From assembly GCA_946998295.1 (NCBI GenBank), contig CAMPYS010000003.1, forward strand, positions 1 to 64,000: a stretch of 64,000 nt of DNA. The letters are read 5' to 3'. Made by a program: the position numbers and the translations under genes. This stretch comes from an uncultured Prevotella sp. Lineage in GTDB: Bacteria > Bacteroidota > Bacteroidia > Bacteroidales > Bacteroidaceae. Positions within the stretch are counted from its first letter, which is position 1, and the number at the start of each line of letters is the position of its first letter. The notes below the pieces were generated by a model. That model did no database searches. It was given only the letters and a program-made list of their open reading frames with translations, and had not been told where the DNA came from. Of this stretch, positions 44,273 through 54,987 are shown in pieces.

Positions 44273-45754
44273 TTAATAGGCTCTTGCTATCAATACACGA
44301 TATTTTGCAGGTTTACCACTAACCATATCTACGCCTTCTGTCTGCTCAAACATAGATGGTACACAACGTATTGTTGCTTGTGTATCTTCTTTTATTTTAG
44401 CTTCGGTTTCAGCAGTACCATCCCAATGACATAAGAAGAAACCACCTTCTTTTATTTTCTTTTTAAATTCATCATAATTATCACATTCATAAATATGAGT
44501 ATCACGAAATGTTTCTGCCTTTTTATATATATTAGTTTGAATATCTTTTAATACATCTTTTATGTGCTCTACTATACCGTCTAAGCTAATACTTTCTTTT
44601 TCTAAAGTATCACGACGCATTATCTCTATAGTGTTATTTTCTAAATCTCGTCCGCCCATAACTAAACGAACTGGTATACCTTTAAGCTCGTAATCAGCAA
44701 ATTTAAATCCAGGACGTTTATTATCACTATCATCAAGTTTTACACTAATACCATTTTTATGTAGTGCATTTATTATAGGAATCAATTTTTCTTTTATTTT
44801 TATTAACTGATCATTACCTTTAAATATTGGTATAACAACAACCTGAATAGGTGCTATTTCTGGTGGAAGAACTAATCCGTTATCGTCAGAATGGGTCATT
44901 ATTAAAGCTCCAACTAAACGTGTACTTACCCCCCATGATGTAGCCCAAACATATTCTGGCTTATTATCCTTATTAAGAAAAGTTACATCAAATGATTTTG
45001 CAAAATTCTGACCTAAGAAATGAGATGTTCCACTTTGAAGGGCTTTCCCATCATGCATCATAGCTTCTATAGTATATGTATCTAATGCACCTGCAAAACG
45101 TTCTGTTTCACTTTTGACTCCTTCGATTACAGGTATTGCTAAATATTTACGTGCAAAAGTAGCATATACATTAAGCATCAATTTTGCTTCATTCTCTGCT
45201 TCTTCACGTGTAGCATGTGCAGTATGTCCTTCTTGCCAAAGAAATTCAGAAGTTCGTAAAAATGGACGAGTTCTCATTTCCCAACGCATAACATTACACC
45301 ATTGATTACACATTAATGGTAAATCACGATAAGACTTTATCCAATTTTTATATGTGTTCCAAATAATTGTTTCACTTGTTGGTCTTATTATAAGTTCTTC
45401 TTCTAACTTAGCTGTAGGATCTACCTCTACCCCACTACCACTTTCATTAGAACGTAAACGATAATGGGTTACAACAGCACATTCTTTAGCAAAACCTTTT
45501 ACGTGTTCTGCTTCTTTAGATAAAAAGCTCTTAGGAATAAGCAATGGAAAATATGCATTTTGAACGCCTGTTTCTTTAAACATTTTATCTAATTGCGCTT
45601 GTATTTTTTCCCATATTGCATAACCGTATGGTTTAATAACCATACACCCCCTAACTGGTGATTGTTCTACAAGGTCTGCTTTAATAACTAGTTCATTATA
45701 CCACTGTGAGTAATTATCTGATCTTTTTGTTAATTCTTTAAGTTCTTTTGCCAT
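44273..45754 (-). CDS. proS: prolyl-tRNA synthetase (archaeal/eukaryotic-type)
   Basis: This 493-aa class II synthetase charges tRNA-Pro. Its short length, lack of the bacterial editing insertion and motifs ([46 protein letters not shown]) place it in the type 3 group shared with archaea, common in Bacteroidetes. It is the first gene of a three-gene minus-strand run with the porin and the small membrane protein. Confidence 0.96.
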   Translation of the reverse strand: MAKELKELTKRSDNYSQWYNELVIKADLVEQSPVRGCMVIKPYGYAIWEKIQAQLDKMFKETGVQNAYFPLLIPKSFLSKEAEHVKGFAKECAVVTHYRLRSNESGSGVEVDPTAKLEEELIIRPTSETIIWNTYKNWIKSYRDLPLMCNQWCNVMRWEMRTRPFLRTSEFLWQEGHTAHATREEAENEAKLMLNVYATFARKYLAIPVIEGVKSETERFAGALDTYTIEAMMHDGKALQSGTSHFLGQNFAKSFDVTFLNKDNKPEYVWATSWGVSTRLVGALIMTHSDDNGLVLPPEIAPIQVVVIPIFKGNDQLIKIKEKLIPIINALHKNGISVKLDDSDNKRPGFKFADYELKGIPVRLVMGGRDLENNTIEIMRRDTLEKESISLDGIVEHIKDVLKDIQTNIYKKAETFRDTHIYECDNYDEFKKKIKEGGFFLCHWDGTAETEAKIKEDTQATIRCVPSMFEQTEGVDMVSGKPAKYRVLIARAY

Positions 45755-45794
45755 AATTTATTTGCGTAACTTCTAATTATGTATTTATTTTCTG

Positions 45795-45802
45795 CAAAAT
45801 TA
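45795..45802 (-). promoter_or_regulatory. candidate -7 box of proS
   Basis: TAATTTTG on the minus strand, 41 bp before the start codon; no clear -33 element. Confidence 0.4.
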
Positions 45803-45874
45803 CAAAAAAGCAATGGATTAGTTAGAATAAATAGTTTATCAAGATCTATAAATAAGAAAAAAGTAAACAATAAA

Positions 45875-45906
45875 ATAGCCGAACATAAACATTATAGTTC
45901 GGCTAT
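45875..45906 (-). terminator. terminator of typA
   Basis: ATAGCCGAAC at 45875-45884 pairs with GTTCGGCTAT at 45897-45906, preceded on the plus strand by an A run (T run for the minus-strand transcript), 52 bp past typA. Confidence 0.85.
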
Positions 45907-45957
45907 CTTATATATTTATTGTATAAAAGTTATTTTTTATTGATGATAAAAATATAT

Positions 45958-47769
45958 TTAATTACTTTTATCTTTGTTTTCACGTTTTCGTTCTGTGTGA
46001 TCAAGTATTATTTTTCTCATTCGTATATTTTTAGGTGTAACCTCTATATATTCATCTGCCTTAATATACTCAATACACTCCTCTAAGCTCATTTCTGTCT
46101 TTGGTATTACACGTGCTTTTTCATCAGAACCAGATGCACGAACGTTAGTAAGTTGCTTTGCCTTAGTAACATTTATAACTAAATCGTTGTCGTGAACGTG
46201 TTCACCTACTACTTGTCCACCATAAACTTCCGTACCTGCATCTATAAAGAACTTTCCACGATCCTGAAGTTTATCAATAGCATAAGCATAAGCAGTACCA
46301 TTTTCTAAAGCAATCATAGATCCATTGATTCTACGTATAATTTCTCCTTTATATGGTTGATACTCTTTAAATCTATGAGCCATAATAGCTTCACCTTGAC
46401 TTGCTGTTAAAACATTAGTACGAAGTCCCATTATGCCTCGTGAAGGTATTTCAAATGTTATATTAACCCTATCTCCCTCTGTATCCATACCTAATAGTTC
46501 ACCTTTTCTACGTGTAACCATATCTATCATTTTACTTGAGAAATCATTAGGAACATTTATTGTTAACTCTTCTATAGGTTCACATCGTTTTCCATTTATC
46601 TCTTTAAAAATAACTTGTGGCTGCCCTACTTGAAGTTCATAACCTTCACGTCTCATAGTCTCTATAAGTACAGATAGATGTAAAACTCCTCTTCCACTTA
46701 CAATCCATTTATCTGTAGTACCTTCAACATGTTCAAGACGCAAAGCAAGGTTCTTCTCTAATTCTTTTTCTAACCTATCATTTATATGGCGAGATGTACA
46801 ATACTTTCCCTCTTTACCAAAGAAAGGAGAATCATTTATTGTAAACAACATACTCATTGTTGGCTCATCTACTGCAATAGGTGGTAAAGCTTCAGGATTT
46901 TCATAATCTGCAATTGTATCACCTATTTCAAAATGTTCAATGCCAATAACAGCGCATATATCTCCAGAACTTACTTCCTGTGTTTTTCTATGTATCATGC
47001 CTTCAAAAGTATGAAGTTCCTTTATCTTTGTCCGCTCATTAGTCCCATCTCTATGACAAATCGTTATGTTTTGTCCATTTTTTAAAGTACCTCTATGAAC
47101 ACGTCCAATGGCTATACGCCCAGTGTAACTAGAGTAGTCTAATGATGTAATAAGAAGTTGAGGAGTACCCTCTAAAACTTGTGGAGCAGGTATTTTTTCA
47201 ATAATAAGATCAAGAAGGTAATCAATATTATTAGTTGGAGTCTTCCAGTTATCTCCCATCCAACCATTCTTTGCAGATCCATAAACTACAGGAAAATCAA
47301 GTTGTTCTTCTGTAGCATTGAGATCACACATTAAGTCAAATACCATTTCATAAACTTCTTCTGGACGACAATTTGGTTTATCCACCTTATTAATAACAAC
47401 AATAGGCTTTAGACCTAATTGTAAAGCTTTCTGAAGAACAAAACGAGTCTGTGGCATTGGACCCTCAAAAGCATCTACTAAAAGTAAACACCCATCAGCC
47501 ATATTTAACACTCTCTCAACCTCACCTCCAAAATCGGAGTGTCCTGGAGTATCAAGAATATTTATCTTTGTTTTTTTCCAATTAATACTTACGTTTTTAC
47601 TTAAAATAGTTATCCCACGCTCTCGTTCCAAATCATTGGCATCCAACACTTCGTCACTGTTATTTTGTCCATCTCGGAAAAGTTTTCCAGCGAGCATCAT
47701 TTTATCCACCAACGTAGTTTTACCATGATCTACGTGGGCTATTACTGCGATGTTTCTAATATCTTGCAT
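45958..47769 (-). CDS. typA: translational GTPase TypA/BipA
   Basis: This 603-aa ribosome-binding GTPase helps large-subunit assembly and growth under stress. It has G1 AHVDHGKTT, G3 DTPGHSDF, G4 NKVD, then the beta-barrel and EF-G-like domains and the unique C-terminal domain, with ASGSDEKARVIPK near the end. Its length is normal. It is divergent from rpsO and monocistronic. Confidence 0.97.
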   Translation of the reverse strand: MQDIRNIAVIAHVDHGKTTLVDKMMLAGKLFRDGQNNSDEVLDANDLERERGITILSKNVSINWKKTKINILDTPGHSDFGGEVERVLNMADGCLLLVDAFEGPMPQTRFVLQKALQLGLKPIVVINKVDKPNCRPEEVYEMVFDLMCDLNATEEQLDFPVVYGSAKNGWMGDNWKTPTNNIDYLLDLIIEKIPAPQVLEGTPQLLITSLDYSSYTGRIAIGRVHRGTLKNGQNITICHRDGTNERTKIKELHTFEGMIHRKTQEVSSGDICAVIGIEHFEIGDTIADYENPEALPPIAVDEPTMSMLFTINDSPFFGKEGKYCTSRHINDRLEKELEKNLALRLEHVEGTTDKWIVSGRGVLHLSVLIETMRREGYELQVGQPQVIFKEINGKRCEPIEELTINVPNDFSSKMIDMVTRRKGELLGMDTEGDRVNITFEIPSRGIMGLRTNVLTASQGEAIMAHRFKEYQPYKGEIIRRINGSMIALENGTAYAYAIDKLQDRGKFFIDAGTEVYGGQVVGEHVHDNDLVINVTKAKQLTNVRASGSDEKARVIPKTEMSLEECIEYIKADEYIEVTPKNIRMRKIILDHTERKRENKDKSN

Positions 47770-47910
47770 TTACTTATAATTAATGTATATAGCTTTATTA
47801 TTTTAAACTAATAAGTATAATAACACCAAATAGCTTATTTCATAAATTAATAGGATATAAATCTTATTCAATACTTTCAAGCTATCAGTATATATAACTA
47901 TAATTGCGTG

Positions 47911-47918
47911 CAAAATTA
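47911..47918 (-). promoter_or_regulatory. candidate -7 box of typA
   Basis: TAATTTTG on the minus strand, 142 bp upstream of typA, in the 309-bp divergent region with rpsO. The rest of that region holds the rpsO promoter and leader. Confidence 0.4.
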
Positions 47919-47936
47919 CAAAATTATATCGAAAGG

Positions 47937-47967
47937 TTTGTATATAAATAAAAATATTGTAACTTTG
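47937..47967 (+). promoter_or_regulatory. promoter of rpsO
   Basis: TTTG at 47937-47940 and TAACTTTG at 47960-47967, 19 bp apart: the best match to the Bacteroidetes consensus in the window. Confidence 0.78.
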
Positions 47968-47973
47968 CAGAAC

Positions 47974-48078
47974 ATTACGGAAAGTCCGTTGCATTTAATA
48001 TTGTAGCTCGCTATGATTAAGACGAGAATCTTACAATAGAAAGATGTAATTACATAATTTATTAATCAACCATTTAAA
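47974..48078 (+). promoter_or_regulatory. structured rpsO leader
   Basis: The leader of about 105 nt can form a small hairpin (ACGGA 47977-47981 with TCCGT 47985-47989) and a larger arm (ATTGTA 48000-48005 with TACAAT 48032-48037, continued by CTCG 48007-48010 with CGAG 48023-48026). S15 represses its own mRNA in several phyla through different leader shapes, so this may be a regulatory site; not proven. Confidence 0.4.
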
Positions 48079-48354
48079 ATGTATTTAAATAAAGAAAAAA
48101 AAGAGAATCTTTTCAAGCAATACGGAAGAGAAAAAAAAACAACTGACACAGGTTCAACAGAAAGTCAAATAGCACTATTTACTTACCGTATAAAGCATTT
48201 AACAGAACATGTAAAAGCCAATAAAAAAGATTTTGTTACCACTCGTTCATTAACTCGTATTGTTGGTAAACGTCGCGCTCTGCTTGACTATTTATATGAC
48301 AGAGATATTGAACGCTATCGTGCTATTGTTAAAGCATTGGGATTAAGAAAATAA
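48079..48354 (+). CDS. rpsO: 30S ribosomal protein S15
   Basis: S15 binds 16S rRNA early in small-subunit assembly. The 91-aa sequence has the family features TGSTESQIALFTYRIKHLTEH and RRALLDYLYDRDIERY. It is monocistronic, with a strong promoter, a structured leader and a long terminator. Confidence 0.97.
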   Translation: MYLNKEKKENLFKQYGREKKTTDTGSTESQIALFTYRIKHLTEHVKANKKDFVTTRSLTRIVGKRRALLDYLYDRDIERYRAIVKALGLRK

Positions 48355-48381
48355 ACAGTTACATATTTTTATAAAATAAGG

Positions 48382-48427
48382 AAAAGTGAGGAGTTGTGTT
48401 ATAATTATAACACAACTCCTCACTTTT
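48382..48427 (+). terminator. 23-bp perfect palindromic terminator of rpsO
   Basis: 48382-48404 and 48405-48427 are perfect reverse complements (left arm AAAAGTGAGGAGTTG onward) and the right arm runs into T residues. It lies 27 bp past rpsO. Confidence 0.93.
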
Positions 48428-48498
48428 TTACATTAAAATATTAAAAAAAATATATAACAAACAGCTGCTATTAATAACTGAGATTAAAATAAATATAT

Positions 48499-48506
48499 TA
48501 CTTTTG
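48499..48506 (+). promoter_or_regulatory. -7 box of the macroglobulin-like gene
   Basis: TACTTTTG, 26 bp before the ATG at 48533. It probably drives the following seven genes. The -33 element is weak. Confidence 0.5.
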
Positions 48507-48532
48507 CACATTAAACTATATAGATATTAATT

Positions 48533-51500
48533 ATGAAAAAACTTGTAGCTCTACTAATTATAATGATAACAATAAATTTAAATTCTATGAGTCAAACATA
48601 TAATAATTTATGGAAGAAAATTTATCAGGAAGAAACTAAAGATCACCCAAAAACTCAATTGGACTTACTTAATATTATTATAAAACAAGCTAAAAAAGAT
48701 AAATCATATGGTAACCTATTAGCTGCAGAATTGCTTACAGCAAAGATTAAAGTCAGAATAGATCCAACTAAAGAAAATAATGAAACCATTCGACTTGAAC
48801 AACTATGCACAGAAACAGAAAAAAAAGACCAAATTTTATCTGCTATATATAACTGCATTTTAGGAAAACGCCTATTCTATATCAACCCTAAAGACACTAA
48901 TAGTTACAATAAATACTATAATAAAGCTATAACAAACGCTCAACTTTTAGCTAACTATAAATTTACAGACTATACTCCACTTATTATTAAAGGTAAAGAT
49001 GATGATATTTTTAATAAAGACCTACTACATGTTATAGCTATAGAAACAAATAAGTTCAAAGAAGCTTATGAAGTGTATAATAAATCTGGTAATAGACAAG
49101 CTGCATGCTTTATGGCTCTACAACAATGGATTAACAATGAAAATAAAAATTCAAAAGATGCAGAACAACTTATAGATAAATATGCTGACCTACCAATTGC
49201 TGCTAATATTGCAGTAGAATTATATAATTGGAAAAAAAATAATTTAGAATTTACAAATGAGCAACAAGCAAATTATTTACAATCATCTATAAAACGATGG
49301 TCTAAATATAATAATATAGCTATTAAAAAATTACAAGCAAATTATAATGAATTAATATCACCATATATTAAAGTAGAAAATAAATATAATGGAGGATTGC
49401 CAAATACAGAAAATATTATTAAGCAAATAGAGTTAAAAAACATTGATAAAATTATTATTACAATAACACGAACAACTCTAACTGGAGATACAAAATTAGA
49501 TCCAAGTTTTAACTACGAATTAAATCTTATAAAAAAGAGTTTGCAAAATAATACAAAAAAAATAATATCAAAGGAATATAAAGCTAAACCATGGGAAATA
49601 ATTCAAGACTCCTTACTTTTACCAAAATTAGAAAAAGGTCTCTATTTATTGGAGTTTAAATCTTCTAATAAATTAGTTAAACCTGCTTATGCCCTCTACC
49701 ACGTATCTAACCTTTGTCTCTTAACAGAAGAACAACCTAATAATATTAGAAGATATGTAGTAGTAGATGCTAAAACAGGTAATCCAGTAAAAGATGCTAA
49801 GATAAAACAAACTATAATAAAAGATTATCCACGGACTGAAAAAACGGAAATTCTTACAACCAACTCTAAAGGTGAAGTATTATATAATAACAAGAAAAAT
49901 GCAAAAGCATGGATAAAAACTTTTGCGTATACCAATAATGATAAATATATAACTAATAGTAATTACTATTCTGGATTTTATTACAGACCTGCTAAAGAAG
50001 AACAAATATTATGTAATTTGTTTACAGATAGAAAAATATACCGACCCGGTCAGGTAATTCATACTTCTGTAATAGTTTATAATCAAAATAATAAAACTTT
50101 AGAAAGGAAAATACTATCTAACACTAAAATAAAATTAAAACTAAAGGATTCTAATAATAAAATAATATCAACTAAAGAAATTATTTCAGATGATTTTGGA
50201 ACAGCTGCAACAGATTTTATACTACCAAAATCAAATATTAATCTCGGAACTTACAGCATTAGCACATCTTTCGGTGAAAGTTCATTTGTAGATTTTAATG
50301 TAGAAGAATATAAACGTCCAACATTCGAAGTAAAATTTGATAAGTATGAAAAAAAATATTCTGATGGAGATACAATAACCATAAAAGCTATTGCAAAAAA
50401 TTATTCAGGTACTCCTGTCACAAATGCAAAAGTTGAATACAATATAACACGTAGCCCTTTATATTTTTTGCAGCTAAATGATAATGAAAAAACCATAGCA
50501 AAAGGATATACAACAACTAATGAAAAAGGTGAAATTAAAATAGAAGTTCCTCTGTATATACCTGATACTTTAAAAAAACAATTAAAAAATAGTTCTTCCT
50601 TTTTTAATTACAATGCACTTATTTTTACAGTAAATGCTAAAGTAACAAGCATAACAGGAGAAACTCATGAAAATTCCGCAACACTACCTTTAAGTTTAAA
50701 AAATAGTCTTTTCTCGGTCAATATTGCAGATAAATTACTCAGAAATGAAAAAATAAAAATTTTATTTAACTATTTAAACGAAACAGGTAAAGAAATTAAT
50801 GCTAAAGTAAAATACGCTATTGTTCCTTATGGGAAAAAGCCTATTAAGGAAAATAAATATAAAGAAGTTGATACAAATACCCCGTTTAATTTATCACTGT
50901 CCTTTCCTTCAGGACATTATAATATATATGCAACATGTGAAAATGATACACTAACAAAAGATTTTGTATTATTCTCGCTTAATGACAAACAACCTGTTAT
51001 ACAAACACACGACTGGTTCTATCAAAGCTCTAAAATTTTTCCTACTGATGGCTCCCCTGTATCAATTCAAGTAGGAGCTACTGATAAGAATCAACATATT
51101 GTATACAGTATTTATTCAGGAAATAAAATTATTGATACGGGGACAATTGATCAAAGTAATGCAATTACTACACATAAATTCGTATACAAAAAAGAATATG
51201 GAGAAGGACTAACTCTAAATTATGCTTGGGTAAGAGAAGGTGAAGTTTACATTCATTCTACTACCATTCAACGTCCACAAATAGAAAATAGTCTTAAACT
51301 TAAATGGATTACTTTCCGCGATAAATTAATTCCTGGAGATAAAGAAGAATGGAACTTAAAAATAATATATCCAAATGGAAAAGCAGCAAAAGCACAATTA
51401 ATGGCAACACTATATGATAAAAGTATTGATGCTATAAAAGAAAATACATGGAATCTTAAACCTGCTTTCCTATTAAATTTACCGAGTACAAAATGGGAAA

Positions 51501-54040
51501 ACACAAGATTTAATTACCTATATTTATTGAGTGAAAATGAAAGCTATTATTATGTAGATGATGATTTATTAGACTTAGCATCTATAGATAAAAAACTGTT
51601 TAATTATTATGAAGTAGAAAATATTCCATTAACATGTAAGTCAGAAATAGGAATAGCTGAAAATTATTATAAAGCCACAATTTCAAGAGCAAATAATATA
51701 AGCAATTATAAAACTATAACGAAAAAAGAAATTCCAACAAAATTAAATATCAGGAAAGATTTACAAGAAACTGCTTTCTTCTATCCACAACTTACTACAG
51801 ACAATGAAGGAATTATAAGTATTAAGTTTACTCTTCCAGAATGTATAACAACATGGAAATTCATGGGTATTGCTCATGACAAAGACTTAAATATTGGTTC
51901 TATCATAGGAAAAATAATTGCACAAAAAAAACTAATGATACAACCAAATATTCCAAGATTTATACGTTATAATGATAAACCTGTTATAAGTTCATTATTA
52001 TCCAATACAACAGATAAAACAATTAATGGTAAAGCTTTTTTAGAAATAATAAACCCTGTTACAGATTCTATTATATATAAGTATGAAGAAAATTATTCAA
52101 TTGATAAAAAATCTTCCCATGCTATTAATTTCACTATACCTTCATTGTCAAGTATAAAAAACAAAACATTGAAAAATACAAATTTATTAGTTGTACGTAT
52201 CAAGGCTATTGGAACAGACTATTCTGATGGGGAACAGCAATATCTTACTGTACTACCAAATAAAGAATACATTACAACAACCATTCCAATAACACAAAAT
52301 AAACCAGAGACAAAGATTATTAATTTTAAAAAGATATTTCCTACCAACTCAACATCAAAAAAAATAACCATAGAATACACAAACAACCCAAGTTGGTTAA
52401 TAATACAAGCTCTACCATATATAGGTAATAATGATAAACAAAAAGATAATTCTATAAGCTTAGTATCAAGTTACTATGCTAATTCATTAGCTGAATTCTT
52501 ATTATGGCAAAATCCTAATATAAGAAATATTATAAATTTATGGAAAAATGAAAAAGAAAAGGAAAATTCACTTACACCTACATTAAAAAAGAATCAAGAG
52601 TTAAAAGATATTTTATTAAACGAAACACCATGGGAAATAGACGCTAATAACGATAAACTTAGAAGGGAATCATTGATAAATTATTTTGATACTAATAAAT
52701 TAACACAAACTCTACTAAAACAAGTAAAAAACCTTAAAGCATTACAAAACACAGAAGGGTCTTTCTCATGGTGGAAAGGTATGAATGGAAACTTTCCAAT
52801 AACTATACAAATAGTAAAAACTTTAATAAGACTTCAATATTTCACAAATAATAGAAATATTATAGAGCAAGATATTCTTAACTTAGCATTTAAATATTTG
52901 GATAATAAAGTTGCAAAGATAGTAGAAAAAATAAAGATATTAACTGGCAAAGAAAAGAAGAATTATCTCTCATACTATTATGATAATGATTTATACGATT
53001 ACTTATATATTAATGCTTTAGCTAATAGACCTCTAACAAAAGATATTGAATACTTACTTCAATTTATTTCAAAAGATAATAAAAAATTCACAATATATGG
53101 GAAAGCTAATATTGCTATAATTTTAAATCTATATGGTAAAAGAGAATTAGCTAAAGAGTATTTACAAAGTTTACTTGAATATACTGTGTATGATGAGGCT
53201 AAAGGTCGTTACTTTGAAACAAAAAAAGCACAATCAAGTTGGTTAGACTACAAAATCCCAACACAAGTTGCAGCAATTGAAGCTATGAAAATTATACTAC
53301 CAACAGAAAATAATACAATTCAAGAAATGCAACGTTGGCTACTAACATCAAAGCGTACACAAGCATGGGATACCCCTATTAACTCCATTAATGCCATTTG
53401 GGCTTTTGCTGAAAAAATAAATTGGAAAAATGAAAATAAAAGACCTACAATATTTAAAATAGATGGTAAAACAATTGATGAACTATCACCTACAGCTGGA
53501 ATAGGATACGTAAAAAAGAGTTATCCTATAAATATAAAAGTTGGAAAAAATAAAGCAGCCAATACCCTAACTATTGAAAAAACAAGTAAAGGAACAAGTT
53601 GGGGAGCTATATTTTCTCAATATTTTCAAGCAACTAACGCAGTGAAATATTCAAATTCTGGACTAAAGATAAAACGTGAGATAATAAAATCTAACTATAC
53701 TGATAATAAGTATACAATAGGTGATAAAATAATAGTGCGTCTAACTATAACAGCAGATAATAATTACGACTTTATTCAAATAATTGACAAACATGAAGCA
53801 TGTTTAGAACCAGTAAAACAACTTAGTGGTTACCAATGGCGCGAGGGATATTATGTTACATATAAAGATAATTCAACAAATTTCTATTTTGACAAACTAT
53901 CTAAAGGTATTCATATTATAGAAACTGAATATTTTATAGATAGAAGAGGGACATATTCGTCAGGCATATCAACTGTACAATCTGCGTATTCTCCAGAGTT
54001 TAAGGGAAATTGCAGCTCTAATATTATAGAAATAAGATAA
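48533..54040 (+). CDS. alpha-2-macroglobulin-like protein without a thioester motif
   Basis: This 1835-aa exported protein has a signal peptide (ends NSMSQ), an N-terminal helical region, repeated macroglobulin beta domains with DRKIYRPGQ near residue 499, an alpha-2-macroglobulin domain with TTWKFMGIAHD near 1106, and a helical toroid from about 1380 (SWWKGMNG). Macroglobulins trap proteases; the reactive motif C-x-E-Q is absent here, so covalent trapping seems ruled out. In Bacteroidetes this large form is common and may act as an envelope protease inhibitor or in surface assembly. ispH follows after 47 bp. Confidence 0.88.
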   Translation: MKKLVALLIIMITINLNSMSQTYNNLWKKIYQEETKDHPKTQLDLLNIIIKQAKKDKSYGNLLAAELLTAKIKVRIDPTKENNETIRLEQLCTETEKKDQILSAIYNCILGKRLFYINPKDTNSYNKYYNKAITNAQLLANYKFTDYTPLIIKGKDDDIFNKDLLHVIAIETNKFKEAYEVYNKSGNRQAACFMALQQWINNENKNSKDAEQLIDKYADLPIAANIAVELYNWKKNNLEFTNEQQANYLQSSIKRWSKYNNIAIKKLQANYNELISPYIKVENKYNGGLPNTENIIKQIELKNIDKIIITITRTTLTGDTKLDPSFNYELNLIKKSLQNNTKKIISKEYKAKPWEIIQDSLLLPKLEKGLYLLEFKSSNKLVKPAYALYHVSNLCLLTEEQPNNIRRYVVVDAKTGNPVKDAKIKQTIIKDYPRTEKTEILTTNSKGEVLYNNKKNAKAWIKTFAYTNNDKYITNSNYYSGFYYRPAKEEQILCNLFTDRKIYRPGQVIHTSVIVYNQNNKTLERKILSNTKIKLKLKDSNNKIISTKEIISDDFGTAATDFILPKSNINLGTYSISTSFGESSFVDFNVEEYKRPTFEVKFDKYEKKYSDGDTITIKAIAKNYSGTPVTNAKVEYNITRSPLYFLQLNDNEKTIAKGYTTTNEKGEIKIEVPLYIPDTLKKQLKNSSSFFNYNALIFTVNAKVTSITGETHENSATLPLSLKNSLFSVNIADKLLRNEKIKILFNYLNETGKEINAKVKYAIVPYGKKPIKENKYKEVDTNTPFNLSLSFPSGHYNIYATCENDTLTKDFVLFSLNDKQPVIQTHDWFYQSSKIFPTDGSPVSIQVGATDKNQHIVYSIYSGNKIIDTGTIDQSNAITTHKFVYKKEYGEGLTLNYAWVREGEVYIHSTTIQRPQIENSLKLKWITFRDKLIPGDKEEWNLKIIYPNGKAAKAQLMATLYDKSIDAIKENTWNLKPAFLLNLPSTKWENTRFNYLYLLSENESYYYVDDDLLDLASIDKKLFNYYEVENIPLTCKSEIGIAENYYKATISRANNISNYKTITKKEIPTKLNIRKDLQETAFFYPQLTTDNEGIISIKFTLPECITTWKFMGIAHDKDLNIGSIIGKIIAQKKLMIQPNIPRFIRYNDKPVISSLLSNTTDKTINGKAFLEIINPVTDSIIYKYEENYSIDKKSSHAINFTIPSLSSIKNKTLKNTNLLVVRIKAIGTDYSDGEQQYLTVLPNKEYITTTIPITQNKPETKIINFKKIFPTNSTSKKITIEYTNNPSWLIIQALPYIGNNDKQKDNSISLVSSYYANSLAEFLLWQNPNIRNIINLWKNEKEKENSLTPTLKKNQELKDILLNETPWEIDANNDKLRRESLINYFDTNKLTQTLLKQVKNLKALQNTEGSFSWWKGMNGNFPITIQIVKTLIRLQYFTNNRNIIEQDILNLAFKYLDNKVAKIVEKIKILTGKEKKNYLSYYYDNDLYDYLYINALANRPLTKDIEYLLQFISKDNKKFTIYGKANIAIILNLYGKRELAKEYLQSLLEYTVYDEAKGRYFETKKAQSSWLDYKIPTQVAAIEAMKIILPTENNTIQEMQRWLLTSKRTQAWDTPINSINAIWAFAEKINWKNENKRPTIFKIDGKTIDELSPTAGIGYVKKSYPINIKVGKNKAANTLTIEKTSKGTSWGAIFSQYFQATNAVKYSNSGLKIKREIIKSNYTDNKYTIGDKIIVRLTITADNNYDFIQIIDKHEACLEPVKQLSGYQWREGYYVTYKDNSTNFYFDKLSKGIHIIETEYFIDRRGTYSSGISTVQSAYSPEFKGNCSSNIIEIR

Positions 54041-54087
54041 TTTCTACAATAAATACATAAGAAATATATAAGGATAATAAATAATAT

Positions 54088-54987
54088 ATGCTTAAAATAG
54101 AAATCGATGATGGAAGTGGATTTTGTTTTGGTGTTACTACCGCAATAAAAAAAGCAGAAGAGGAATTAGAAAAGGGTAGAAAGTTATATTGTCTTGGTGA
54201 TATTGTTCATAACAGTATGGAAGTAAAACGACTGACAAAAGCTGGATTAATAACCATCAATCATGAACAATTAAGCCAATTACATGATGCGACCGTACTA
54301 CTTAGAGCTCATGGTGAGCCACCAGAAACATATGAAATTGCAAAACGTAACAATATAGAAATAATTGATGCAACATGTCCTGTAGTTTTAGCACTTCAGC
54401 AGCGCATAAAAAAGCAATATGAAAAAGGGCTAAATCTACATTCCATAAAATATGATATAGATACAATGAAGCGCCAAATAGTAATATTCGGTAAAAATGG
54501 ACATGCAGAAGTTTTAGGATTAGTAGGTCAAACACATAGCAAGGCTATTGTTATAGATAAGTTTGAAGACGTAAAACGCTTAAATTTCAATAAAGATATA
54601 TATCTATATTCACAAACAACAAAAAGTCTTGATGAGTTTCATCGCATAATTAAATATATACAAGAGCATATATCTGAAAATTCCACTTTTCGTAGTTTCG
54701 ACACAATATGCCGTCAGGTAGCTAACAGAATGCCAAATATATCTATATTTGCAACAAAACATGATGTAATACTATTTGTTGCTGGAAAGAAAAGTTCTAA
54801 TGGTAAAGTTCTATTCCACGAATGTTTAGCAGTAAACCCTAATTCATATCAAGTAGAAAGTGCCAAAGAAATAAACATGAACTGGTTTAAAGGTGTAACT
54901 ACAATAGGTATATGCGGAGCTACAAGCACACCAAAATGGTTAATGGAAGATTGCAAAAAAGCTATTTTAAATCATTTTAACGAATGA
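54088..54987 (+). CDS. ispH: 4-hydroxy-3-methylbut-2-enyl diphosphate reductase
   Basis: IspH makes isopentenyl and dimethylallyl diphosphate, the last step of the MEP isoprenoid pathway, using a 4Fe-4S cluster. The three cluster cysteines are Cys13 (SGFCFGV), Cys97 (DATCPVV) and Cys208 (DTICRQV), with RAHGEPP and SSNGKVLF between. At 299 aa it is of normal length. Its stop overlaps the start of the following SusC-like gene (ATGA at 54984-54987). Confidence 0.95.
   Translation: MLKIEIDDGSGFCFGVTTAIKKAEEELEKGRKLYCLGDIVHNSMEVKRLTKAGLITINHEQLSQLHDATVLLRAHGEPPETYEIAKRNNIEIIDATCPVVLALQQRIKKQYEKGLNLHSIKYDIDTMKRQIVIFGKNGHAEVLGLVGQTHSKAIVIDKFEDVKRLNFNKDIYLYSQTTKSLDEFHRIIKYIQEHISENSTFRSFDTICRQVANRMPNISIFATKHDVILFVAGKKSSNGKVLFHECLAVNPNSYQVESAKEINMNWFKGVTTIGICGATSTPKWLMEDCKKAILNHFNE

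Noticed and set aside
47803..47994. 63-codon frame on the minus strand upstream of typA
   Set aside because: It covers the rpsO and typA promoter region and has no protein-like features.
47974..48078. tRNA gene in the rpsO leader
   Set aside because: The paired arms do not form a cloverleaf and no CCA end or T-loop sequence is seen.
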